Origin: Candidatus Thermokryptus mobilis
Lineage (GTDB): Bacteria > Bacteroidota > Ignavibacteria > Kryptoniales > Kryptoniaceae
Assembly (NCBI RefSeq): GCF_900070205.1
Contig: NZ_FAOO01000008.1
Location: 21,982 to 85,981, forward strand
DNA: 64,000 nucleotides
Direction: 5' to 3'
The notes under the pieces are model-generated. The model saw only the letters and a program-made list of their open reading frames with translations. It was not told the origin of the DNA and ran no database searches. The first letter of the stretch is position 1. Every line of letters starts with the position of its first letter. A program made the translations under genes and the position numbers. Shown piece by piece: positions 17,937 to 26,236 of this stretch.

Positions 17937-18452
17937 TCACCTCTTTTTCCTTTTTCCCGAATGGGATTCGTAAATTTCAAGCTTCTCAAGCATTTGGATG
18001 GTTTTATTTATCTGCTCCCTCAACTCCGCAAATGATGAAATCAACTTGTTTATCTCATCAGATGGGAAATCGGAGTCAGCGCTGATCTTTGAAAGCAATC
18101 TATCTATGCCGGCTCTCATACGTTCATAACTTCTTAAAAAAGAACGACGCATTAATTTTGGTGTTAATTTAACTGACCGAAGTTTTATCCTCGGACCCGT
18201 TCCATAAATTTCAACTTCCATAAGGAGTTTCTCTATGCTTTCAGGCAAATCATAAAGGGTTGTTTCGCCAGTATCAATAAGTTCAAATTTTCGGCTTCGC
18301 TTAATTAAGTTAACAAACTCTGGAAATGATGGTAGTGGGACATTCGGATGTTTGTATTTTATGATAAGATAAACTTTTCGCGCTGGGACGAGAACTTCAT
18401 CATCATTTGAGATGATATCATCAATTATTTTAACTAACTTTCTGCTTAACAT
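17937..18452 (-). CDS. Conserved hypothetical protein, helical, 171 residues
   Basis: I do not recognise a named family. The protein is soluble and charged. Residues about 1-80 look like a winged-helix-type fold (repeated short helices, then FELIDTGETTLYDLPESIE). The C-terminal half is rich in long helices with many Arg and Lys (RRSFLRSYERMRAGIDRLL, then SSFAELREQINKTIQMLEKL) and ends in a basic tail, HSGKRKKR. The frame is open to 18491, but the ATG at 18452 lies one base after the stop of the ABC ATPase gene, so coupling strongly favours that start. A nucleic-acid-binding or regulatory role is possible but not shown. Confidence 0.7.
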   Translation of the reverse strand: MLSRKLVKIIDDIISNDDEVLVPARKVYLIIKYKHPNVPLPSFPEFVNLIKRSRKFELIDTGETTLYDLPESIEKLLMEVEIYGTGPRIKLRSVKLTPKLMRRSFLRSYERMRAGIDRLLSKISADSDFPSDEINKLISSFAELREQINKTIQMLEKLEIYESHSGKRKKR

Positions 18453-18453
18453 T

Positions 18454-19563
18454 TCAATCGTACAAAATTGATTCTTCGGTTTCCTTATCAAAAAAGTGCG
18501 CCTTCCTCATATCAATTACAAGTTCCTTTAAAGCTCCAACTTCAGGCTCCTCATGAGCTGGGACTCTCGCAACACATTGTGCTGTTGTAGTGGCAAAGTA
18601 AATGTAAATCTCATTCCCCATCGGCTCAACGACATCAACTAAAATTTTTATCCTCTCACCATTTTGTATCTGTGTATAAATCGGATCATAAATATGTTCT
18701 GGTCTTATACCAAATATCACACGCTTTCCAATATAATTTTTCAATTTGTCTTGATATTCCTCTGGGATTGAAAGTTTAATTCCACCGTCACTCTCAATAA
18801 ATTTTAAACCATCTTCTAAAACAATTTCACCTTCAATGAAGTTCATTGACGGGCTTCCTATGAAACCGGCGACAAATTTATTTTTAGGAAAGTTGTAAAG
18901 ATTTAATGGTGTGTCTATTTGCTGTATGATTCCATCTTTCATCACAACGATTCTGTCCCCCATAGTCATCGCCTCTATCTGATCGTGCGTGACATAAATC
19001 ATCGTAGCGCCAAGTTTCCGATGGAGTTTTGAAATTTCGGTTCTCATTTGAACTCTAAACTTTGCGTCAAGATTACTCAACGGCTCATCAAATAAAAAAA
19101 CCTTTGGATTCCTGACTATGGCTCTTCCAACAGCAACCCGCTGTCTTTGACCGCCTGAGAGCTCCTTTGGCTTTCTATCAAGCAGATGCTCAATCCCAAG
19201 TATTTTTGCTGCTTCTTTAACCCTTTTGTCAATCTCGCTTTTCGGATACTTTCTGAGTTTTAAGCCAAACGCCATGTTCTCGTAGACAGTCATATGCGGA
19301 TAGAGTGCGTAATTTTGGAAAACCATTGCGATATCTCTATCCTTTGGAGGAACATCATTAACAATTTTATTATCAATATAGATAAATCCACTTGTAACTT
19401 CTTCAAGACCAGCTATCATTCTCAAAGTTGTCGTTTTCCCGCAACCTGAGGGACCAAGCAAGACCATAAATTCACCATCTTTTACTTCAAAAGTTGCATT
19501 CTTTACGGCGACAACATTATTCGGGTAGATTTTGCTCACATTTTCAAGCCGAACCTCCGCCAT
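18454..19563 (-). CDS. Sugar ABC transporter ATP-binding protein (UgpC/MsmX type)
   Basis: ATPase subunit of a CUT1-type carbohydrate importer, 369 residues. Motifs: Walker A GPSGCGKTT at about residue 37, Q-loop MVFQNYALYPH, signature LSGGQRQRVAVGRA, Walker B VFLFDEPLSNLD and the H-loop YVTHDQ. The C-terminal 130 residues form the TOBE/MOP regulatory domain (FIGSPSMNFIEGEI, FGIRPEHIYDP) typical of UgpC, MalK and MsmX. No permease or solute-binding gene is adjacent, so it may serve several transporters encoded elsewhere. A small unknown gene is coupled downstream. Substrate cannot be assigned. Confidence 0.92.
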   Translation of the reverse strand: MAEVRLENVSKIYPNNVVAVKNATFEVKDGEFMVLLGPSGCGKTTTLRMIAGLEEVTSGFIYIDNKIVNDVPPKDRDIAMVFQNYALYPHMTVYENMAFGLKLRKYPKSEIDKRVKEAAKILGIEHLLDRKPKELSGGQRQRVAVGRAIVRNPKVFLFDEPLSNLDAKFRVQMRTEISKLHRKLGATMIYVTHDQIEAMTMGDRIVVMKDGIIQQIDTPLNLYNFPKNKFVAGFIGSPSMNFIEGEIVLEDGLKFIESDGGIKLSIPEEYQDKLKNYIGKRVIFGIRPEHIYDPIYTQIQNGERIKILVDVVEPMGNEIYIYFATTTAQCVARVPAHEEPEVGALKELVIDMRKAHFFDKETEESILYD

Positions 19564-19606
19564 TTAAATCCACCTCCACTCTATTTTTAAGTTTTGAACT
19601 CCTCAA

Positions 19607-20890
19607 TTAAAAATTTACCACGCTTGACAAAATTTTAAAAAAGTTCGGGAATGAAATTTTAACGCAGTCCGGATTGTCAATCACTGTCTCGCCTTCAGCT
19701 ATTAACCCGGCGATTGAAAAAGCCATAGCTATCCTATGGTCGTTAAATGTTTTTATAAGCGCACCTTTTAATTTGTTCTTGCCTTCAAACGCAAAGCCAT
19801 CTTCATATTCTTCAACATCAAGACCCATCGCTCTGAGGTTTTCAACAATTGCTTTAATCCTATCGCTTTCCTTTTTTCTGAGCTCTGAAGCATCTCTGAC
19901 TTCAAATTTACCTTCGCCGATAGCACCTGCAATTGAAAGTATCGGAATCTCATCTATTACACCGGGTATTACATCGCCTGAGAGTGTTAAGTTTTTCAAA
20001 TTGACTTCTTTCTTTGATTTAACGATTACATCACCTATCGGTTCGCCCATGACTTCTTTTACATTTTCTGTTTCAATGTCTGCGCCCATTTGTCTAAGAA
20101 TTTCAATGAAAGCTGTCCTCGTTGGGTTCAAGGTCACATTTTTTATCCTGATGTTTGAATTTGGGATTATCACTCCAGCAACTATGAAAAACGCTGCTGA
20201 AGAGATATCGTTTGGAATGATATAATTAGCTGGTTCAATTCTTTTGCCACCTTCAACTTCAATGATTTTTTTACCGTTTTCAAAATGAGCCTTTAAGCCG
20301 AGCAAACGCTCAGTGTGATCTCGTGTTGGAATCCTTTCAATTATTTTAGTCTTTCCATCCGCATGTAAACCTGCGAAAATTAGACATGACTTAACTTGAG
20401 CGCTTGGGATTTCGGGTTCATATTCAATTGGATTTAAACTGTCAACGCCATAAATTTTCAAAGGAGCGGTTCCTTCTTCCGTGGGCTCAATTTTTGCTTC
20501 CATCATTTGAAGTGGTTTAACGATCCTCCGCATAGGTCTTTTTCTTAAAGAATCATCCCCTGTTATTTCAGAGTCAAATTTTTGACCGGCGAGTATCCCG
20601 GCGAGAAGACGAATCGTCGTCCCAGAATTCCCAGCGTCAAGAATTGAATGTGGCGGGGAAAGCTTTTTAATTCCTTTACCCTTTATTTTCAATTTTTCCC
20701 CGATTTCAATTTCAACGCCAAGTTTTTGGAGGCACTCAAGCGTTTTATTTGTGTCACCTGCGAAGAGGAAATTTTCAATCGTATTTTCCCCATCTGACAA
20801 GGCAGAAATTAAAGCAACCCTATGTGAAATTGATTTGTCACCAGGAGGATATACTATCCCTTTGATTTTATTTACTTTCGTGATTTTCAT
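19607..20890 (-). CDS. aroA: 3-phosphoshikimate 1-carboxyvinyltransferase (EPSP synthase)
   Basis: Sixth step of the shikimate pathway: transfers enolpyruvyl from PEP to shikimate-3-phosphate. The 427-residue protein shows PPGDKSISHR with the catalytic Lys19, LDAGNSGTTIRLLAG for PEP binding, FAGLHADGKTKI, the conserved Asp region DEIPILSIAGA, and TFNDHRIAMAFSIAGL near the end. No other aromatic-pathway gene is nearby. It lies 43 bases upstream of the ABC ATPase on the same strand, and a terminator for the preceding small gene lies just before its start, so it probably has its own promoter. Confidence 0.96.
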   Translation of the reverse strand: MKITKVNKIKGIVYPPGDKSISHRVALISALSDGENTIENFLFAGDTNKTLECLQKLGVEIEIGEKLKIKGKGIKKLSPPHSILDAGNSGTTIRLLAGILAGQKFDSEITGDDSLRKRPMRRIVKPLQMMEAKIEPTEEGTAPLKIYGVDSLNPIEYEPEIPSAQVKSCLIFAGLHADGKTKIIERIPTRDHTERLLGLKAHFENGKKIIEVEGGKRIEPANYIIPNDISSAAFFIVAGVIIPNSNIRIKNVTLNPTRTAFIEILRQMGADIETENVKEVMGEPIGDVIVKSKKEVNLKNLTLSGDVIPGVIDEIPILSIAGAIGEGKFEVRDASELRKKESDRIKAIVENLRAMGLDVEEYEDGFAFEGKNKLKGALIKTFNDHRIAMAFSIAGLIAEGETVIDNPDCVKISFPNFFKILSSVVNF

Positions 20891-20918
20891 CGTCTATAAA
20901 AGGGTTCTTTTCTAAAAT

Positions 20919-20948
20919 AAAAAAGGGGTTGCACTTTGAGGCAACCCC
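20919..20948 (-). terminator. Intrinsic terminator after the small basic protein gene
   Basis: On the minus strand, GGGGTTGC and GCAACCCC form an 8-bp stem around an 8-base loop, followed by a run of six T. It lies 18 bases after the stop of the small gene. Confidence 0.9.
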
Positions 20949-20966
20949 GCTGATAAACTTTGCCCG

Positions 20967-21188
20967 TTAAGCTTCGGGCGAACCCTCTGAAGCCGTTGTC
21001 TCTTCAACAGATTCCCTTTTCTCGGCGCCAACCTTCGCTTCAAGCTCCTCAACCCTTTTTACAAGTTCGTCAATTTTCTCCTGTAGGGATTTAAATTTCG
21101 TATCAACATAATTTTTTGAAACACCGCCTGCCTTCGCTGCTGGCGCCTTCTTTGCTGGCTTCTTGGCTGACTTCTTCGCTTTTGCCAT
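20967..21188 (-). CDS. Small basic coiled-coil protein
   Basis: Seventy-three residues in three parts: a Lys/Ala/Pro-rich N-terminal tail (AKAKKSAKKPAKKAPAAKA) like histone H1 or HU-tail sequences, a coiled coil at about 30-56 (LQEKIDELVKRVEELEAKV), and an acidic Ser/Thr-rich C-terminal tail. The basic tail suggests nucleic-acid or polyphosphate binding and the heptads suggest oligomerisation; both are inferences. Reality of the gene is supported by a GGAGGG ribosome site before the ATG, an own terminator right after the stop, and codon use like its neighbours. No family name is claimed. Confidence 0.75.
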   Translation of the reverse strand: MAKAKKSAKKPAKKAPAAKAGGVSKNYVDTKFKSLQEKIDELVKRVEELEAKVGAEKRESVEETTASEGSPEA

Positions 21189-21224
21189 ATTTGCTCCCTC
21201 CGGTTTTAATTTTGATTAAATTTT

Positions 21225-22784
21225 TCATTTAACTGCGTAAGGCACTTTCTCAAGTAATAAAATCTCACCGTCCATCTCCGGTGGAATAGAAATTCCCATA
21301 ATTGTCAATATCGTCGGTGCTATATCGCCAAGTTTCCCGTCTTTCTTCAATTCACCACGATAATCGTCCATGACAAGTATAAATGGGACTTGACTTGTTG
21401 TATGAGCTGTATGCGGTTCACCTGTTTCAGGGTCAATCATTTTTTCGGCGTTCCCGTGGTCAGCGGTAATTATCATAACATAGCCATTTTCCTTTACAGC
21501 TTTGTAAATTCGCCCAATGCATGTGTCAACCGCTTCTATCGCCTTAACAGCAGCTGGAATTATACCCGTATGTCCAACCATATCGGGATTTGCAAAATTG
21601 AGCACAATTAAATCATATTTGCGCTTATTTATTTCTTCAACAACTCTGTCAGTTACTTCAAATGCGCTCATCTCCGGCTTCAAATCGTATGTAGCTACTT
21701 TTGGCGAGGGTATCAAAACTCTATCTTCACCTTCAAATGGGTCTTCACGCCCACCACTGAAAAAATAAGTCACATGAGCGTATTTTTCCGTCTCGGCGAT
21801 TCGTAATTGTTTCAAACCTTGTTTTGAAATAACTTCACCAAGCGTGTTAGTTAAATAAACTGGCTTGAACGCAATTGGAACATCAAAATCGTCATCATAT
21901 TCAGTCATCGTGACGAAATAAACATCAAGTTTTCTTCGCTGAAACTTGTCAAAGTCATTGCTGATGAAAGCCCTTGTCAATTGTCTTGCTCTGTCAGCTC
22001 TAAAGTTGAAAAATATAATAGAATCGCCATCTTTAACTTGTCCGATCGGGTTGCCGTTTTCATCAACAACTATGAACGGAACGACAAATTCATCTGTTAC
22101 GCCTTTTTCATAAGATTTTAAAATTCCTTCCTCAGCGCTTTTAAATTTTTCACCCTGGGCTTCCGTCATCGCCCTGTAATATTTTTCAGTTCTTTCCCAA
22201 CGATTGTCCCTATCCATTCCATAATATCTACCGCCGACGACGGCGATTTTTCCAACCCCAATTTCTTTAGCTTTTGCTTCAAATTGCCTCACATATTCAA
22301 TAGCACTTGATGGTGGTGTGTCCCTCCCATCAAGAAGCGCATGTACATATACCCTTTCAACATCGTTCATCTTTGCAAGCTCAAGCAGAGCATAAAGGTG
22401 TTCAATATGGCTATGAACTCCACCATCGGATAAAAGTCCAACAAGATGAAGAGATCCGTTGTTCCGTTTTACATTTTCAATAGCTCCAAGCAATACATCG
22501 TTTTTGAAAAAATCACCATTTTTTATTGACTTGCTTATTCTAACTATGTCTTGATAAACAATTCTTCCAGCTCCGATATTTAAGTGTCCGACCTCGGAGT
22601 TCCCCATCTGTCCATCTGGCAATCCAACATATTCTCCAGAGGCATGAATTGGAACCCAAGGGTAATTTGCATAAAGGAAGTCAAAATTTGGTTTTTTTGC
22701 AAGTGCTATGGCATCCGCTTGTATAGGGACATTTTCATCACGAATTCCAAATCCATCAAGAACGATGAGAATAACTTTGCGCAT
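21225..22784 (-). CDS. gpmI: 2,3-bisphosphoglycerate-independent phosphoglycerate mutase
   Basis: Glycolytic enzyme that interconverts 3- and 2-phosphoglycerate without a BPG cofactor, using two Mn ions. The metal and phosphate sites are visible: VLDGFGIRDE at the N-terminus, catalytic Ser63 in GQMGNSEVGHLNIGAGR, HALLDGRDTPPSSA, RADRARQL, and the C-terminal metal cluster NPDMVGHTG plus ITADHGNAEKM. The frame is open 27 codons further upstream, but homology starts at MRKVILIVLDG, so the ATG at 22784 is chosen; its ribosome site is weak. Resulting length is 519 residues, normal for GpmI. Confidence 0.95.
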   Translation of the reverse strand: MRKVILIVLDGFGIRDENVPIQADAIALAKKPNFDFLYANYPWVPIHASGEYVGLPDGQMGNSEVGHLNIGAGRIVYQDIVRISKSIKNGDFFKNDVLLGAIENVKRNNGSLHLVGLLSDGGVHSHIEHLYALLELAKMNDVERVYVHALLDGRDTPPSSAIEYVRQFEAKAKEIGVGKIAVVGGRYYGMDRDNRWERTEKYYRAMTEAQGEKFKSAEEGILKSYEKGVTDEFVVPFIVVDENGNPIGQVKDGDSIIFFNFRADRARQLTRAFISNDFDKFQRRKLDVYFVTMTEYDDDFDVPIAFKPVYLTNTLGEVISKQGLKQLRIAETEKYAHVTYFFSGGREDPFEGEDRVLIPSPKVATYDLKPEMSAFEVTDRVVEEINKRKYDLIVLNFANPDMVGHTGIIPAAVKAIEAVDTCIGRIYKAVKENGYVMIITADHGNAEKMIDPETGEPHTAHTTSQVPFILVMDDYRGELKKDGKLGDIAPTILTIMGISIPPEMDGEILLLEKVPYAVK

Positions 22785-22866
22785 TTTAACAATTTTTTGT
22801 TTTAAAACTCCTTCAAATTGAAATATAAAAAGTTTTACACATAATTTCAACTGATTTTGCCCCAAT

Positions 22867-23451
22867 TCAGTGGATGGTTATCTTTGGGGCAATTTTCATA
22901 GGCACTGGCGGAGTTCCACCCCTTGCAAGAAAGACATAAAATGATTGGAATGAACCGTTAATTTGAATGGTTTTCGTTCCTGGTTCCCAAGTTTGAGGAT
23001 TTATAATTTTGGGTCTCAGATCAAAATTTCCAGCTATGGTATGAAGTTGAAGGTTATGCGAGGTTAAGTTTAAAATTCCAAGCCCAATTGGTGTATCAGG
23101 ATTATTGAGCGAGTCAAGTTTGGCGGTAGAATAAATTCCAGAGGAATCTCTGTAAATTGCCATCATTTCAATTGGTATTTTTGAGGCGTCATATGTCTTT
23201 GGGGCTTGAACCCCGGTTGAAAATTTAAAGCCAATAGCTATCAAGTTTGAAAGCTCCACACCGCTATATTTTGCACCTATTAAGCTCATAACCCCAGCAG
23301 AATCATCATAAACAGCGATAACGGAGTCCATCTTAATTGCTTTACCTTCAACAGTTAAGTTTATGTAAGGTAGAATTTCACTTTGTTGTTCTTTTTGACA
23401 GGAGGTCAACAGGATTGTAATTACAAACAGGAGAAACGATTTAAATTTCAT
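22867..23451 (-). CDS. Hypothetical lipoprotein, 194 residues
   Basis: The signal peptide ends in a lipobox LLTSC with Cys18. The mature part is beta-rich with no motif I recognise (YINLTVEGKAIKMDSVIAVYDD, then FQSFYVFLARGGTPPVP). It resembles small envelope lipoproteins seen in FCB genomes, but I assign no family. Its ATG overlaps the stop of the CpoB-like gene by 4 bases (ATGA), so the two are translationally coupled and may work at the same envelope site. Confidence 0.7.
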   Translation of the reverse strand: MKFKSFLLFVITILLTSCQKEQQSEILPYINLTVEGKAIKMDSVIAVYDDSAGVMSLIGAKYSGVELSNLIAIGFKFSTGVQAPKTYDASKIPIEMMAIYRDSSGIYSTAKLDSLNNPDTPIGLGILNLTSHNLQLHTIAGNFDLRPKIINPQTWEPGTKTIQINGSFQSFYVFLARGGTPPVPMKIAPKITIH

Positions 23452-24398
23452 AGCCTTTCCAATCTATCTTTCGCTTTTTTTGCAACTGGGCTTCTTGGGT
23501 ATTCTTTGAGTACGCGATTCATGTACTCCTTTGCTTCTTTTATCTTTCCAAGAGCAGCATAACAACGCCCAAGCATATACAGAGCATCGGGTGTTTTTGT
23601 TGACTTCGTTTGAGCCACATAATTAAAATATTCAATTGCTTTGTCATATTGTTTCAATGCGAAGTAACTTTCACCAAGCCAATAGATCACATTTATTTTT
23701 AAGTTTGCCTGAAGGTCGCTTTTCAAAAGTGTGTCAAAGTATGCGATTGCGTTTTTATAGTTTCTATTTCTGAAACTGCTCAAACCCTTGTTGTAATAAC
23801 TTCTAAATTCTTTCTCTGTCATCTTGATCGTTGGCTCTGGGATTATTTCGGGAAGTTTTACCTCGCCTTTTACTTCCCCGGCAACCGTTGTTGGTGGTTT
23901 GGTTGATAACTTTACTTCAAGTTCCGCGATTTTCGCCTCCAGATCGCGGATTCGTTTTTTGTATTCAACTATCTCGCTATCTCTTTTTGCCAGTTCAACC
24001 GCAAATTGTGGCTCGGCTTGTGGCGTTGATTCATATTGTGCAATTTTTGCTGAAAGTTCACGACTTCTTTGTTTCTCGTATTCAAGCTGCAAACCAAGGT
24101 CAGATATCTTTGCTGTCAGCTGATCGTTTGTCTCTTGAAGTGAAGCAACCTTTTTCTCAAGCTCACTTTTTTCGCTTTGAAGCTTTGCAACTTGACTTTG
24201 TAGATTTGAAACCTGCTTTTTCAAAGATTCATTTTCCTCAGATAATGTTGATAATTCAGTTGTATCAATTTCTCCCGTTGTTTCCTTAACAACTTCCCCG
24301 TAGATGTCTTCTTGTTCAGCTGTTGATGCACACCCTTGGATTGATAAAATTAACCAAATCCCCGCGATAAGAATTAATAAATAATTCAGCACCTTCAT
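23448..24398 (-). CDS. CpoB/YbgF-like coiled-coil TPR lipoprotein
   Basis: Envelope protein of 316 residues. A signal peptide ends in SIQGC (Cys23). A long coiled coil follows at about 45-175 with leucine heptads (LSEENESLKKQVSNLQSQV). The C-terminal third holds three TPR/Sel1-type repeats (YYNKGLSSFRNRNYKNAIAY, WLGESYFALKQYDKAIEYF, MLGRCYAALGKIKEAKEYM). Coiled coil plus C-terminal TPRs matches CpoB/YbgF, which links the Tol-Pal system to cell-wall synthesis. Unlike E. coli CpoB it carries a lipobox, and no tol or pal gene is nearby, so orthology is uncertain. Confidence 0.78.
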   Translation of the reverse strand: MKVLNYLLILIAGIWLILSIQGCASTAEQEDIYGEVVKETTGEIDTTELSTLSEENESLKKQVSNLQSQVAKLQSEKSELEKKVASLQETNDQLTAKISDLGLQLEYEKQRSRELSAKIAQYESTPQAEPQFAVELAKRDSEIVEYKKRIRDLEAKIAELEVKLSTKPPTTVAGEVKGEVKLPEIIPEPTIKMTEKEFRSYYNKGLSSFRNRNYKNAIAYFDTLLKSDLQANLKINVIYWLGESYFALKQYDKAIEYFNYVAQTKSTKTPDALYMLGRCYAALGKIKEAKEYMNRVLKEYPRSPVAKKAKDRLERL

Positions 24399-24418
24399 GG
24401 CTGGGAAATCCTTTTTGT

Positions 24419-24448
24419 TTGACTTGCTTTAAGATAAAAAAGTATATG
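24419..24448 (+). promoter_or_regulatory. Promoter of the DoxX-family gene
   Basis: TTGACT (24419-24424), an 18-base spacer and TATATG (24443-24448), about 70 bases before the DoxX start. It overlaps a promoter on the other strand. Confidence 0.55.
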
Positions 24449-24459
24449 GTAAAAGTCAA
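24431..24459 (-). promoter_or_regulatory. Promoter of the CpoB-like lipoprotein operon
   Basis: Read on the minus strand: TTGACT (24459-24454), a 17-base spacer, then TATCTT (24436-24431), about 33 bases before the CpoB-like start codon. It overlaps the plus-strand DoxX promoter, so polymerases on the two strands would compete. Confidence 0.6.
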
Positions 24460-24519
24460 GAAGCGCTCTGTTGAAAATTAGGCGTGAAAGTTTTATTTTT
24501 ATTTAAAAAGGAGTTAAAA

Positions 24520-24933
24520 ATGGCGAGGATTTCTTCAATAGCTCTATCGTTGCTTCGGTTTGCTACTGGTTTAATGCTTGCGCTTTTTCACGGTCTTGGG
24601 AAAGTTAACGGTGCGCTTGGTTTCTTCTTTGGAGATAAGGAATGGCGCTTCATTCAAACTGTTGCAAATCTTGGTTTCCCAGCCCCGGTTGTTTTCGCTT
24701 CTCTTTCAGCTTTAGCTGAATTTGTCGGTGGTTTGCTTCTCGCTGTGGGACTTTTCACAAGATATGTATCCGCATTTATCGCTATAAATATGGCTGTTGC
24801 AGTTTATAGTAATCTCGTTAATAACACTAAATATGAGCTTGCACTTTTGTATTTCTTGATATCGCTTGTCTATCTATTTAAAAGTGGTGAGGGAATTTCC
24901 CTTGATAATTTCATAAGGAGGGGAAAAATCTGA
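24520..24933 (+). CDS. DoxX family membrane protein
   Basis: Four-helix membrane protein of 137 residues. The DoxX pattern is clear: ALSLLRFATGLMLALFHGLGK, then FASLSALAEFVGGLLLAVGL and a third and fourth helix ending before a short basic tail. DoxX proteins are small quinone- or redox-associated membrane proteins of uncertain function. The frame opens at a GTG at 24484, but ATG 24520 is preceded by AAGGAG at ideal spacing and is chosen. It stands alone between a divergent lipoprotein operon and tRNA-Pro on the opposite strand. Confidence 0.88.
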   Translation: MARISSIALSLLRFATGLMLALFHGLGKVNGALGFFFGDKEWRFIQTVANLGFPAPVVFASLSALAEFVGGLLLAVGLFTRYVSAFIAINMAVAVYSNLVNNTKYELALLYFLISLVYLFKSGEGISLDNFIRRGKI

Positions 24934-24940
24934 AGTTTTG

Positions 24941-25014
24941 TCGGGGCGCCCGGACTCGAACCGGGGACCTCTTGCTCCCAAGGCAAGCGCGCTAACCATC
25001 TGCGCTACGCCCCG
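24941..25014 (-). tRNA. tRNA-Pro (TGG)
   Basis: The minus strand folds into a complete cloverleaf: acceptor CGGGGCG/CGCCCCG with discriminator A, D-arm GCGC/GCGC, anticodon stem CTTGC/GCAAG with loop CTTGGGA, and T-arm CCCGG-TTCGAGT-CCGGG. Anticodon TGG with G at position 37 is typical of proline. CCA is not encoded. Confidence 0.96.
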
Positions 25015-25027
25015 CTTTTCAAACACA

Positions 25028-25056
25028 AATATATCAAACTAACCTCAAAAAATCAA
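25028..25056 (-). promoter_or_regulatory. Promoter of tRNA-Pro
   Basis: On the minus strand, TTGATT (25056-25051), a 17-base spacer and TATATT (25033-25028), 13 bases before the tRNA 5' end. This is the same architecture and distance as at tRNA-Arg. Confidence 0.75.
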
Positions 25057-25060
25057 CTTT

Positions 25061-26236
25061 ATGGAAATTCTGCTAAAAAAAGGAAAAGAAAAGAAAATAA
25101 AAAATTTCTACCTCTGGGTCTTCAAAGACGAAATTGAAAACCTTGAACAATTAAAAAACAAACCAGCACAAATAGTTGATGTGAAAAGCTCCTCCGGAGA
25201 GTTCCTCGGCAGAGCTTTTCTCAACCCAAAATCGCACATAGTTGCACGAATGCTGACGCTTGAAGATGAGAAAATAAATTCCGATTTTTTCAAGCGAAGG
25301 ATTAAGGATGCAATTGAAAGGAGAAAAAAACTTAAAATAAAGTCAAACGCCGTTCGCCTCATCCACGCTGAAGCTGATTTCTTACCCGGATTGATAGTTG
25401 ATAAGTTTGGGGGTTATCTCGTACTTCAAACACGCATAGCTGGAATTGAGAATTTCAAACACGAAATAGTTTCAATTCTCACCGATATTGTGAAAACCTC
25501 AGGAATTTACGAAAGAAGCGATATGGAGTCAAGAAAAGAGGAGGGGCTTGAAATTACTTCTGGAGAACTTTATGGACATGTTCCAAGATATGTTGAAATT
25601 GAGGAAAATGGTTTGAAGTTTTTAGTTGATCTGCACTACGGTCAGAAGACAGGGTTTTATCTTGATCAGCGAGATAATAGGAAAAAAGTTCAAGGGTTGA
25701 TAAATAAAGGTGATAAAGTTCTTGACCTTTTTTGTTATTCAGGGGCTTTCAGCATTTATTGCGCAAGCGCTGGAGCCATGGTTATAGGGATTGACTCCGA
25801 TAGAAGTGCCACTGACCTTGCGAGGGAAAATGCAAAATTAAACAATGTCTCAAATAGAGTTAAATTCCTAACCGCTGATGCATTTGAAACAATTGAAGAG
25901 ATGGCTAATTCAGGTGAAAAGTTTGACCTTGTGATAATTGACCCACCAGCGATGACGAAGACGAAAAAAGGAGCTGAAAGCGTTAAATGGGCTTTTTATA
26001 AACTCGCCCTCAATGCTTTGAAAATGCTTGACCCCGGGGCTAAACTTGTTATATCATCGTGTGCATATCATATCTCGCTTGACCTTCTTCAGGAAGCGAT
26101 AAGATTTTCCGCAAATGACCTCGGAAAGAGATTAAGGGTTATTGATATAACTTTTCAACCCGAAGACCATCCCTGGATTTTGCAAATGCCAGAGACATTG
26201 TACTTGAAAACAATTTATCTTGAGGTTCTAAAATGA
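25061..26236 (+). CDS. RlmI-like class I rRNA (cytosine-C5) methyltransferase
   Basis: SAM-dependent methyltransferase of the RlmI/YccW family, which methylates C1962 of 23S rRNA. A PUA-like RNA-binding domain covers about residues 1-75. The central region has FLPGLIVDKFGGYLVLQ and YERSDMESRKEEGL. The Rossmann domain has motif I VLDLFCYSGAFSIYCASAGA, acidic loop GIDSDRSATDLARENA, and motif IV LVIIDPPAMTKTKKG. A C-terminal SSCAYHI provides the catalytic-cysteine region. Length of 391 residues matches RlmI. The stop overlaps the next gene by 4 bases (ATGA). Confidence 0.9.
   Translation: MEILLKKGKEKKIKNFYLWVFKDEIENLEQLKNKPAQIVDVKSSSGEFLGRAFLNPKSHIVARMLTLEDEKINSDFFKRRIKDAIERRKKLKIKSNAVRLIHAEADFLPGLIVDKFGGYLVLQTRIAGIENFKHEIVSILTDIVKTSGIYERSDMESRKEEGLEITSGELYGHVPRYVEIEENGLKFLVDLHYGQKTGFYLDQRDNRKKVQGLINKGDKVLDLFCYSGAFSIYCASAGAMVIGIDSDRSATDLARENAKLNNVSNRVKFLTADAFETIEEMANSGEKFDLVIIDPPAMTKTKKGAESVKWAFYKLALNALKMLDPGAKLVISSCAYHISLDLLQEAIRFSANDLGKRLRVIDITFQPEDHPWILQMPETLYLKTIYLEVLK

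Noticed and set aside
19674-20225. 183-residue open frame on the plus strand inside aroA
   Set aside because: Antisense shadow of EPSP synthase; no ribosome site or promoter.
23824-24289. Two overlapping plus-strand open frames inside the CpoB-like gene
   Set aside because: Arise opposite the coiled-coil repeat; frames of repeated heptads often stay open on the other strand.
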